From Ixodes scapularis (taxonomy: Eukaryota > Arthropoda > Arachnida > Ixodida > Ixodidae): a stretch of DNA of 64,000 bases. Position numbers and translations under genes: made by a program. The notes under the pieces were generated by a model, which was not told the origin of the DNA, did no database searches, and was given only the letters and a program-made list of their open reading frames with translations. This document shows positions 13,801 to 26,000 of this stretch, one piece after another. The stretch covers positions 129,573,094 through 129,637,093 of the forward strand of contig NW_024609857.1 of assembly GCF_016920785.2 (NCBI RefSeq), in the 5' to 3' direction. Numbering within the stretch: the stretch's first letter is position 1; each line of letters opens with the position of its first letter.

Positions 13801-16800
13801 GGGAGGCCACTGCGAGCGAGTGGGGACAGAAATAATTGAGGCTTATCGGATGGCGACAAGCCCGAAAAACATAACCACCCCGTCCATTTCACTCTCAAGA
13901 AAAGAGATTATCTTTCTGAGGCCCTCAATGGAAGCCGAACGCTGACAGACTAGGCAAGGCGACGAGGTCACCGGCAGAAGCGTCCTTTCCTTTTATGCGT
14001 TGTTGATTCCCCTTCGACCTCGCCTTTTGCAAATCCTCCCCACCTGCTTTTGTGTCTTCGTGTGGCTATCAGCGAGCGCGACAGCCGCTTTAAGCAAATC
14101 AAGAGGGTGAAGCGAAACGCGTGACCCAGCGTGACCTCTCTACGTAGGACGCGTAGGACAAAAACGTTTGGACGAAACTTTTCACATGACTTTCTCTGTC
14201 ACGCTGATGGGATCTCTGGGGCTGTCGTTTTCGCCGTTTGCCTAGTTATAGAAATAAGCGGGCAACGTAGGTCCGGTTTTCGAACTGCTCTTCAGTGTTC
14301 TGTTGCTTTCGTGCGCTGCAGACGCGGCTGTGTTTTTTGAACGGTCGGAATACATCCATGCCAATTTTTCGGTAACAGCCATTTTTTGCACCGGAGTTCG
14401 TGGAATACTTATGATGTGTTTGTTGGACACGCTTCGACAAAAACTGCTCTTCGCCGACGACGAGACGTCAGTCCTCGAATCCTCCAATGTGTTTGTGGGG
14501 TGCCTGAGTTGGATTATGCGTCTATCAAGGATTACATGACATCGCTCTTTTATTAGTAAGTGCACTGCAAGCATGATTCTGATAGTCGTCCTGCTTTCCT
14601 CTCAATCTCCGCGGTTTTTGTGTGATGAGTTTTGCTTGGCATGAGGACAGTGTTAATAGTATTTTATAATTTGCTTTTCGTTTTACAGAGAAGTGTGACC
14701 TTTGTAAATATGTTGAGAATACACTGTGTGCAATCATAGTTGTTTAATAAACTTCTGGGAGCGATCGAAAAAAATTTGTTTGTCCGTATAAGTGATTGGA
14801 TATGCAACGAATGACATGCAACGTACACATACTTGCACGACGTTCGGCCAATACGAAGCAGACGCATCGTAGAGTTCACGCACAATATTGCGCGAACGCT
14901 AGGCCGGGGCGAAACAGCTGTACGGCAATACCGGCCGGGTATCAAACGGTGGTGCAAAACTGGACAGTTGAGCGATATTGGAACCGACTTCCGGCCGGCA
15001 CTGGCACGATACTGCAAAGTATTGCCGTGCTGCTTGGGAACGGAGGTGATGACATCTTACCATTGTGTTTCCAACGCTTGTTTAATTTATTTCTCTTCTG
15101 GGACGCGTGAAAAAAGCACTTCTGTGACACACGAGAGATATTCGAAACTTTGGCTGGCCTCTCGGCTTTCTTTGCCACTTTCGGCACTTATGTGGCACTT
15201 CAGTGGGTAGCCAGAGAAAAGCCAAACTTTGGCATGCCCCAAATCGACAAATTAAGATTTACTGCGGCAGTTATGGCTCAAGTCTGGCACCTACTTTGGC
15301 GCTCCTCTGGCGGACCAGAGAAACGCCAAACCTTGGCACGTCCCAAATACCGAAATTAGGCGTTGCTCTGGCAGCTATGGCTGAAGTATGGCACCAACTT
15401 TGGCGCTCCTCTGGCGGACCCGAGAAAAGCCAAACTTTGGCACGTCCCAAATACCGAAATTAGGCGTTACTCTGGCAGCTATGGCTGAATTATGGCACCA
15501 ACTTTGGCGCTCCTCTGGCGGACCAGAGAAACGCCAAACCTTGGCACGTCCCAAATACCGAAATTAGGCGTTACTCTGGCAGTTATGGCTCAAGTCTGGC
15601 ACCAACTTTGGCGCTCCTTTGGCGGACCCGAGAAAAGCCAAACTTTGGCACGTCCCAAATACCGAAATTAGGCGTTACTCTGGCAGCTATGGCTGAAGTA
15701 TGGCACCAACTTTGGCGCTCCTCTGGCGGACCAGAGAAACGCCAAACCTTGGCACGTCCCAAATACCGAAATTAGGCGTTACTCTGGCAGTTATGGCTCA
15801 AGTCTGGCACCAACTTTGGCGCTCCTTTGGCGGACCCGAGAAAAGCCAAACTTTGGCACGTCCCAAATACCGAAATTAGGCGTTACTCTGGCAGCTATGG
15901 CTGAAGTATGGCACCAACTTTGGCGCTCCTCTGGCGGACCAGAGAAACGCCAAACCTTGGCACGTCCCAAATACCGAAATTAGGCGTTACTCTGGCAGCT
16001 ATGGCTCAAGTCTGGCACCAACTTTGGCGCTCCTTTGGCGGACCCGAGAAAAGCCAAACTTTGGCACGTCCCAAATACCGAAATTAGGCGTTACTCTGGC
16101 AGCTATGGCTGAAGTATGGCACCAACTTTGGCGCTCCTCTGGCGGACCAGAGAAACGCCAAACCTTGGCACGTCCCAAATACCGAAATTAGGCGTTACTC
16201 TGGCAGTTATGGCTCAAGTCTGGCACCAACTTTGGCGCTACTTTGGCGGACCCGAGAAAAGCCAAACTTTGGCACGTCCCAAATACCGAAATTAGGCGTT
16301 ACTCTGGCAGCTATGGCTGAAGTATGGCACCAACTTTGGCGCTCCTCTGGCGGACCAGAGAAACGCCAAACCTTGGCACGTCCCAAATACCGAAATTAGG
16401 CGTTACTCTGGCAGCTATGGCTCAAGTCTGGCACCAACTTTGGCGCTCCTTTGGCGGACCCGAGAAAAGCCAAACTTTGGCACGTCCCAAATACCGAAAT
16501 TAGGCGTTACTCTGGCAGCTATGGCTGAAGTATGGCACCAACTTTGGCGCTCCTCTGGCGGACCAGAGAAACGCCAAACCTTGGCACGTCCCAAATACCG
16601 AAATTAGGCGTTACTCTGGCAGTTATGGCTCAAGTCTGGCACCAACTTTGGCGCTCCTTTGGCGGACCCGAGAAAAGCCAAACTTTGGCACGTCCCAAAT
16701 ACCGAAATTAGGCGTTACTCTGGCAGCTATGGCTGAAGTATGGCACCAACTTTGGCGCTCCTCTGGCGGACCAGAGAAACGCCAAACCTTGGCACGTCCC

Positions 16801-19800
16801 AAATACCGAAATTAGGCGTTACTCTGGCAGCTATGGCTGAAGTCTGGCACCAACTTTGGCGCTCCTTTGGCGGACCCGAGAAAAGCCAAACTTTGGCACG
16901 TCCCAAATACCGAAATTAGGCGTTACTCTGGCAGCTATGGCTGAAGTATGGCACCAACTTTGGCGCTCCTCTGGCGGACCAGAGAAACGCCAAACCTTGG
17001 CACGTCCCAAATACCGAAATTAGGCGTTACTCTGGCAGTTATGGCTCAAGTCTGGCACCAACTTTGGCGCTCCTTTGGCGGACCCGAGAAAAGCCAAACT
17101 TTGGCACGTCCCAAATACCGAAATTAGGCGTTACTCTGGCAGCTATGGCTGAAGTATGGCACCAACTTTGGCGCTCCTCTGGCGGACCAGAGAAACGCCA
17201 AACCTTGGCACGTCCCAAATACCGAAATTAGGCGTTACTCTGGCAGCTATGGCTGAAGTATGGCACCAACTTTGGCGCTCCTTTGGCGGACCCGAGAAAA
17301 GCCAAACTTTGGCACGTCCCAAATACCGAAATTAGGCGTTACTCTGGCAGCTATGGCTGAAGTATGGCACCAACTTTGGCGCTCCTCTGGCGGACCAGAG
17401 AAACGCCAAACCTTGGCACGTCCCAAATACCGAAATTAGGCGTTACTCTGGCAGTTATGGCTCAAGTCTGGCACCAACTTTGGCGCTCCTTTGGCGGACC
17501 CGAGAAAAGCCAAACTTTGGCACGTCCCAAATACCGAAATTAGGCGTTACTCTGGCAGCTATGGCTGAAGTATGGCACCAACTTTGGCGCTCCTCTGGCG
17601 GACCAGAGAAACGCCAAACCTTGGCACGTCCCAAATTCCGAAATTAGGCGTTGCTCTGGCAGTTATGGCTGAAGTATGGCACCAACTTTGGCGCTCCTCT
17701 GGCGGACCAGAGAAAAGCCAAACTTTGGCACGTCCCAAATACCGAAATTAGGCGTTACTCTGGCAGCTATGGCTGAATTATGGCACCAACTTTGGCGCTC
17801 CTCTGGCGGACCAGAGAAACGCCAAACCTTGGCACGTCCCAAATACCGAAATTAGGCGTTACTCTGGCAGTTATGGCTCAAGTCTGGCACCAACTTTGGC
17901 GCTCCTTTGGCGGACCCGAGAAAAGCCAAACTTTGGCACGTCCCAAATACCGAAATTAGGCGTTACTCTGGCAGCTATGGCTGAAGTATGGCACCAACTT
18001 TGGCGCTCCTCTGGCGGACCAGAGAAACGCCAAACCTTGGCACGTCCCAAATTCCGAAATTAGGCGTTGCTCTGGCAGTTATGGCTGAAGTATGGCACCA
18101 ACTTTGGCGCTCCTCTGGCGGACCAGAGAAAAGCCAAACTTTGGCACGTCCCAAATACCGAAATTAGGCGTTACTCTGGCAGCTATGGCTGAATTATGGC
18201 ACCAACTTTGGCGCTCCTCTGGCGGACCAGAGAAACGCCAAACCTTGGCACGTCCCAAATACCGAAATTAGGCGTTACTCTGGCAGTTATGGCTCAAGTC
18301 TGGCACCAACTTTGGCGCTCCTTTGGCGGACCCGAGAAAAGCCAAACTTTGGCACGTCCCAAATACCGAAATTAGGCGTTACTCTGGCAGCTATGGCTGA
18401 AGTATGGCACCAACTTTGGCGCTCCTCTGGCGGACCAGAGAAACGCCAAACCTTGGCACGTCCCAAATACCGAAATTAGGCGTTACTCTGGCAGTTATGG
18501 CTCAAGTCTGGCACCAACTTTGGCGCTCCTTTGGCGGACCCGAGAAAAGCCAAACTTTGGCACGTCCCAAATACCGAAATTAGGCGTTACTCTGGCAGCT
18601 ATGGCTGAAGTATGGCACCAACTTTGGCGCTCCTCTGGCGGACCAGAGAAACGCCAAACCTTGGCACGTCCCAAATTCCGAAATTAGGCGTTGCTCTGGC
18701 AGTTATGGCTGAAGTATGGCACCAACTTTGGCGCTCCTCTGGCGGACCAGAGAAACGCCAAACCTTGGCATGCCCCGCATTCCCAGATTAGGATTTACTA
18801 TGGCAGTTATGGCTCAAGTATGGCACCAACTTTGGCACTCCTCTGGCGTACCAGAGAAGAGCCAAACTTTGGCATGCCCTAGGATCGCCCAACTAAGGCT
18901 ATAGTCAGGCACCGTACTTTGGCACTGATGAGTGCCATGGTGCAAAAACCTAACTGCGCCAAAGTTGGGCCCTTATGTTTGCCAGACCTTTGCCCAAGTT
19001 GGGCATTCCTCTGGCGTGCTACTTGGGCATCTTCAGTGTCAATTCAAATGATAAATATATTCAATATAATGAAGATATATGGCGGGAAGCTTGGCATAAG
19101 TCTACACAAAGGTCTTCTCAAACTTGCCCATAAGATATTAGCGTAATTTGAGGACATTCTCAACCCCATGGCCGCGCCTTGAATTTGCAAGTAATGATCA
19201 TCATCAAACATAAAGTTATTTCAGTCTAAAATTAATTCCAATAAGCGCAGAGTACAGCTACAGTCTGCGAGAGACCAAGGGTAGAGAGAGAGAGAGAGAG
19301 GAATTCTTTCATGGCTGCCAGTCCTTCATTATTTGGGATGTTAGTGTACAAAGAGTTCACATCGATAGTAATTAGAAGGCTCTCCTGTGATAATAAGCCG
19401 GATCTGTTCATATGATCAAAAAAATTAAAGACTAAGTTTCTGGTTTCCTTTATGTAAGATTGAAGCAGGGGGTTTTTGTTTAATCGCGTGGCCTACAAAT
19501 TATGAAATTTTTTCGGTTCATGTGTCTATGCCTGATATAATGGGCCCCTCTCTATTGTTGGGCTTGTGAAACTTGATAAGCATAGAGAAAACAGCTGGAT
19601 GAGCGTTTTGTGACTTAAGGTAATTATATTGATCGCCATTAATTTTATTGAAATTATGCAGATCTTCGAGTGTTCTGTTAATTATAATACAAACCGCTGT
19701 GCAGGATCGCCAGGTAGACGTATATAAAAATTTGGGTTTTTAAGCTGGATCAATGCTTCCCGCATGTAGTCGGTCTTGTTCATAACCACAACACCACCAC

Positions 19801-22800
19801 CCTTATCCGCATGTCAAATAATGGTGTTCTCCCTAGACTTCAAATTAATAAGGACGGGTTGTTACTTTCTAGACAGATTACCCTCCTGTGTGGTTGATTT
19901 AGCAAGCGAATTCATTTCCTGAACTCCCGTCAATCACTCACACGGCGAACGAGATATCGAGGCGCAAATTTCTATATGCGTTAACAATCTCCACTTCGGG
20001 GGAAAGGACGATTTCACATGCAAGTCTACCACAAACGACGTCTTGCACCAAATACCGTGCACAAATAGTTGGCCGCTATGTGCAGGTCTCTTTTCGCTTG
20101 TATAGAAAAGATTATGAAATATGTCATTTTCAAACTTCAGTGTGACTTAGAATAAAGATGACAGTGTACCGCGAGTATCCAAAACAAACCACGCATCACC
20201 GAGCGCTCGGTCTCCTCAAAATTGTAGCTCTAAGGGTTGGTATAAAATGTAAAAAAAATCGGAATCTACCCTGTCTTCTTTGTAACGTATTTTATTCGAA
20301 AACGACAGCGAACCACGCCCGCGAATACGGGAACTTGTATGGTGCCTACTGTAGAAAACACACCCATTTTTATCATTTCTAATGTCTAAAAAAAAAAATA
20401 AAAAAAAAGTTGATATCTTATATTTTGTCACGCCCACATCTGAAACTTTAAGGTCCGGTCCCAATCGCTAGCTCTGTACTACCGCAGAGCAGACATGTAC
20501 AAGTTATTCAAAGAAAGTAATTAAGTTCCTAAGTATTGGCCTCAAAAGTAATTTGAGTAGAGTAGAAGTCGCTCAAATAGAAAGTAATTGAGTAAATTAC
20601 TAACTATCGTACCAAAGTAGAAAATTACTTCTGAAGTTACTTTTATATTTTTATAGCAACCTATATACTGGGGAGTGTGAGACCTTGTCAAGTAGCTGCG
20701 TAATACTTTTTTTTCTGCCTTCCCCTGTCAAGCGGATAGAAATAAACATCGATTGATTGATTGATTGATTGCTTGATTGATTGATTGAAAAGTACATAAA
20801 TGTTTTGTTCCGTTAGCGAAATTCTGCTAGCCAAATATAAAGCGGCTTGTAATTGCCCGTAACTGCTTTAATAGCTGGATCTGGTTCCGTGATCGTTTTG
20901 TACGTTTTGTTTTTAGAGCGCAGCTCTTAGGGGCCCGTTCCCGGCTTGAGCGGCGTCGGCGTCGGCGTCGGCGTCGCCGTCGGCGTCGGCGTAACCGCAA
21001 CCCTCGTAACCCTTGTGAGGGTTACGAGGGTTACGAGGGTTAATCTCATGAGGGCTACCCTCACGAGGATCACGAGGGCCACGAGGGTTACTTACCCTCG
21101 TAACCCTCACGAGGGTTACGAGGGTTAGTTACCCTCAAAAGGGTTACCTTCACGAGGGTTACCCTCACGAGGGTTACTAACCCTCGTAACCCTCGTGACG
21201 GTTACGAGGGTTAGTTACCCTCAAAAGGGTTACCTTCACGAGGGTTACCCTCACGAGGGTTACTTACCCTCGTAACCCTCACGAGGGTTACGAGGGTTAG
21301 TTACCCTCAAAAGGGTTACCTTCACGAGGGTTATGCTCACGAGCGTCACGAGGGTTATGAGAGTTACCCTCACGAGGGTCACGAGAGTTACCCTCACGAG
21401 GGTCACGAGAGTTGCCCTCACGAGGGTTACTAGGGTTACCCTCACGAGGGTCACGATGGTTACCCAGGTCACGTGACCCCCCGTTGACGTCATAGCCACT
21501 GATGACGTCATCAGTGACGTCACTGATGACGTCACCGGCATCCGCATCGTCATCGTCATCATCACTGACGACGTCATCAGTGACGTCACTGATGACGTCA
21601 CCGGCATCCGCATCGTCATCATCATCATAACTGATGGCGTCATCAGTGACGTCACTGATGACGTCATCGGCATCGTCACGTGGCCCCAGGTCACGTGACC
21701 CCCCCGACGTCACGTGACGCCCCAAGTTCACGTGACTCACACAAGGTCACGTGACTCCCACAAGGTCACGTGACGCCCCGCCCCCCGAGGTCACTTGACC
21801 CACCCCCCCAGTACCCTTCCCTCCTCCTCCTAAAGAGCTGCGCTCTAATTCGGCATTACAGGGAGTTGTAAACGGCTTTCATTTTTTGGTCAATGATGTA
21901 CTGCGGATTATCATTTCTACTTTAACGTTTAGCGCAGCATGAGATTGATTCTGCAGACAGTGTTTGCTTATTTACAGTGTTGCGTAAAGTACATCTAAAA
22001 AGTACTTGAAGTAAGTATAAAGTCAATTAGAGGTTAAGTACTTCTATTATAGTAAGTACACCGTGTGCAATGTACGTGAAGTAAAGTACTATAAATACAA
22101 CATACTTCTAAAGTAAAGTACATATACTTTTTAACATAATCTTTCATGATGCCCTTTCATGCCTTATTTTATTTTTACTTTACTTTAACTGGTATGCATT
22201 GCTCCAGGGGTAATCGGAGGAGCATCAGTTTTTTTTTTCGGAAATGGCGGCACATATTGGATAAAGTCATGTCGCCACAGAGCAGTTGTTTTACCCTCGC
22301 ATACGAACTATTTAACACAATGCATTTATGAGGAACTTATTTGTATCGGCCATATAGCCGCCATTACTTCACTGAGAGAAATCACCAGGTGTCGTCTCGC
22401 AAGACGATAGCGCGTTTTACATGACGATACACTTATTTTTTTTTTTCAAAATTTGGAAAATGTACTTTGAAGTCGGAAATTTTACTTTCTTCAGATATTA
22501 CCAGAAAACAATACTTTAGTAAACTACAAGTACATGCTCAGAGAAAGTACTTCCTCCAAGCTATAAGTTTTCTAATCCTACTTGAAATAGTACTTTAGGT
22601 GCCAGTACCATGCATTTAAAATGCTTCCCAATTCAGCTTTTTTAAATATACGTTGAGGGAATTATTAGGCTTTTTAAATGATTTTCAAATTTTGGAAGAC
22701 CTGCATATTTTGAGTTTTGGGGGGAAAGGCAACGCAAAAAAGTCGCTTTTGCGTTGCCCTTTAGCACGCAATCCTTCACGTACAGCACCAACTACGGGAG

Positions 22801-22979
22801 CCCCAGATGGCTTCAGAGCGGGTGCTGCATTTTGTTGAGTCCTTTGAGTGAGGCTATAATGTGTACACCTCCTGTAGTGGGAGAGAGTTCCTACGTTGAA
22901 GAGAAGCGCGGACATAGCTTTTCTTTAAATACGTCGTCTCCCTGAGCTCCGCTGCCCGCGCCTCGTAGCAATGTTGTTG

Positions 22980-23012
<33 letters not shown>

Positions 23013-26000
23013 CTCGTAAAATATTTTGGGGGTTTCGGACTCTCCAATCCCCTTTCTCGACCCCCCCCCCCCTCTTTCCTACGCCACATGCTTCCCCCTC
23101 TGTAAATACCAGCTGACCGTCCAACATCTTATCTATTTTTGTGCAGGGATGTTTATTGACCAGCAAAACTACCACTAAAATTTAAAACTAATTTGTAATT
23201 TGAGTAAAGTTACTGAGAAAAAAGTAATTAAAGTAAAATACTAATTACCAAAATAAAAATGTAATTGAATGTTACTAAACTACTGAGGAAACTAGTTAAA
23301 CTGCAGTAACTTGAGCAGAGTAGTTGAATTACGTAGAAGTATGCCGCAGAGACTTTTTCATCATGCGCAATATTTTCTTATATGTAATAAACATGGTTTC
23401 CTGTTTCTCAGACACCCGTTCCATAGTTTTGTGTTGTTTTTATATCTTTCTTTTTACAATTCTGCCTTAATGAAACACAAAGGACGGATCGCCTGGCGTT
23501 CGATAGCTGCTGCCCTACCTGAAGTGTCCTAGGAGCTGATAAAAGCGCAGAAAAGAGAATGAAGAGCTGCGAGGGTATGCTCTTGCTAAGATGACAAGAT
23601 CAAATATATTTTTGGTAAGACTCACATCCTCGCAGCGAACCGCCTCTTTACTCAGCATTTGTTGCGAGCCAGGCGCTCTTCCGTTCGTGCTTCATTCAGT
23701 CCCGATAGTGCCTCTTATTAATGTATGTCGATCCATGAGCATAAGTGCGAACACTGTTTCACAGCAGCATGCAACTAGGCAGCTAAAAACTGCTATGCTT
23801 GACCGTTGCTACAACCTAGTTATAAATTTTGGCGTTCATAAATTATAAAGGAACATACAAGTCTGAGATAATATTTTGATAGTACGTACTTTGACTTTTG
23901 AGCCAGCACTAGGAAAGCCCACGTTGCCCATGCTGATTTGTCCAACAGGCGTATTACTCACTATACCGGTCGTTTCAGTCATGCCGTAGAGGTTGACGAA
24001 CGATTTGACGCCGAAGAACTCGTATATCTCAGTTCCTAATGATTTCGAGAGTGACGTCCCGGCCACTACGATCTTCTCGAGATCCACAGCTGGATAGTTG
24101 TTTGATCTCGCTTCATTGATAATCTCGCGGAGTCGTTCAGGAATGCCTAAAAGCACGGATACCTGTAGGATGAAAGGGGGCGTTTGACCACTTCATTAGA
24201 CTCGTCCTGGTGTAACTATTTTAAGCATTTATTTTATCTGTTGTCTGCGAATTTCTTCGGTCGTTTTAAGATGTTCGAGTGTAATTCATAGCTTAAAAAC
24301 ACTTAGGAATTTTTTTGCTTTTCAGCAGAACATGTGCTATTAGCGTGGAACAAGCACAGAGTAAGTGACGAACGCCACTCATGTTTCCACACAATATATA
24401 TGTTTATGTGAGGTAATATCTTACCTTTAGTTCTGATATTGAAAGACGCAATGTTTTATGTGTTATCGCTCTGGAAATCTAAAAAAAAAATACATAATTT
24501 CTACGCATATTCGTAAAATTGGAGAACCTGCCAAAACCTTGACGGGCAAGAAAATTCAGGGCGTCAATAAAGCGCATTTTATACTCCTTTTCGTTTTTTT
24601 TTTTTTGTTTCTAGGGGGCGGAGGGGGGGGGGGGAGAGAATAAACGCTCAAAGCTTTTGCTCTTTTGGAAGCTCTCGTACCTTCTTGCGGACCGATTTGA
24701 GCGGGTATGTGTTGTTTATCTCCCCCGCCAGTGTTAAGCACGTTTGGCCGAGCCTTCCTTACGTGATATTTAGCGAGCGTCTCCAAGAAATCTTTAGACG
24801 AGATGGAAGGTTCGGTGACTATTATCCTTGCTCCCTGGCACATGCTGACAACGCCCACCACGAACCCGGAGATGTGAGTGAAGGGATTCCAAGCAAGCAC
24901 GACGTCGTCTTCAGTAAAAAGCCTCGAAGCTCTGCAACAAGGCATAAAAACAGCCAACCAAAATTTAAGAAAAACAAAACAAACGTGTTCACACTCAGTA
25001 ACACAATATTTATTCAAGACGAAAATTTTGTTGTTTCTCACTTGTGTTTGTCAAATCCGTTTGTGACGGACAGTGCTCGTTCGTGAGAAAAGGACTAATT
25101 ACCTGATAGGAAAGAGGTAATAAAAGGAAAACAAAAACATCATATTTGACAATATATTTTTTTGCACGAATATAAACATTTTACTCATATCACATAGACA
25201 CCGCATTCTTGATGAAAAGAGTAATTAACTGGTACAAAAGAGCATTCGTAATACACAAAAATTGATTGGCTTAGTCATTTTTTACAAATGCAAGAAAGAA
25301 AAGGGTTTAGTGCAAGTGGCCGCTCGAACACCATCCGCACCCTCTTTTCCTTCTGTTCCTTACCCCTCTCCCCTAAAGCCCGACCTACAAAACGTTTTTC
25401 CGCAAGGTAGGAAAATCCTTCCTGCCGCCCTTCCCATCTCCCCCTCTCCCTCTGCTATTTTGACTGCAGGGAAATCCATTGGGATATCCTTTTGCTGCTG
25501 CGTCGAAATATTACGGCCATATTTCAGTGAAACCAAATAGACCTGCGCTCCACTGGAACTGGAGAGGTCCCTGGTTCGATATCAGGACCAGGCGGATATT
25601 TTCGGTCGCGCACCAGCCACCTAGCTGTGTTTGAAGATTTGTGTTTCTCCCTTGTCCCCCTGTTCCCCTTCTCCAGGGACTATTATCCACATTCTTGTCC
25701 AGTTCGCTTGCACCTTTGCATTGATCGCATTATCGTCATAACTTTAAAATGCAGGCCGTTCACCCTTCCTCATGCTTTACTGGCGTCTTAGTCCTGGTTA
25801 GCTCATTCGGTAGAGCGCTCCACTAGAAATATAGAGGTCCCTCGTTCGATAGCAGCCGGTTTTTCTTTAGCCGTGCACCAGTCCCTTCCTGTGTTTAGAA
25901 ATTTGTCTTTGTCCTTTGTCCCCCTTGTGTACATTCTCCAGGGGATATTATCGTCAGAGACACATATTCAGTTTTCTTTTTTCTTCTTTTTTTTTTACGC

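Larger units (their letters stand above)
20490..23343. mobile_element. hAT-type element with 8-bp target duplication
   Basis: The element starts CAGACATGTAC and ends with a related inverted sequence (GTAGAAGTATG). Both ends are flanked by CCGCAGAG (20482-20489 and 23344-23351), an 8-bp duplication as hAT elements make. Both subterminal regions are crowded with AGTAATT/AAGTTACT repeats. The same architecture recurs at 50441-53449, with ends CAGACTTGTAC. No transposase is recognisable; the interior holds nested elements. Confidence 0.75.

Noticed and set aside
15221..18961. CRISPR-like array
   Set aside because: The whole 104-bp unit is repeated without unique spacers and the genome is eukaryotic; it is a satellite.
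21260..21740. Two overlapping ORFs of about 145 residues
   Set aside because: They are translations of the GAGGGTTAC and GATGACGTCA tandem repeats in two frames.
22891..23175. ORF with a Pro run
   Set aside because: The Pro run is the antisense of the G32 tract.
25793..25860. tRNA gene in intron 4
   Set aside because: The A and B boxes continue into a conserved SINE body and no 3' acceptor strand is present.
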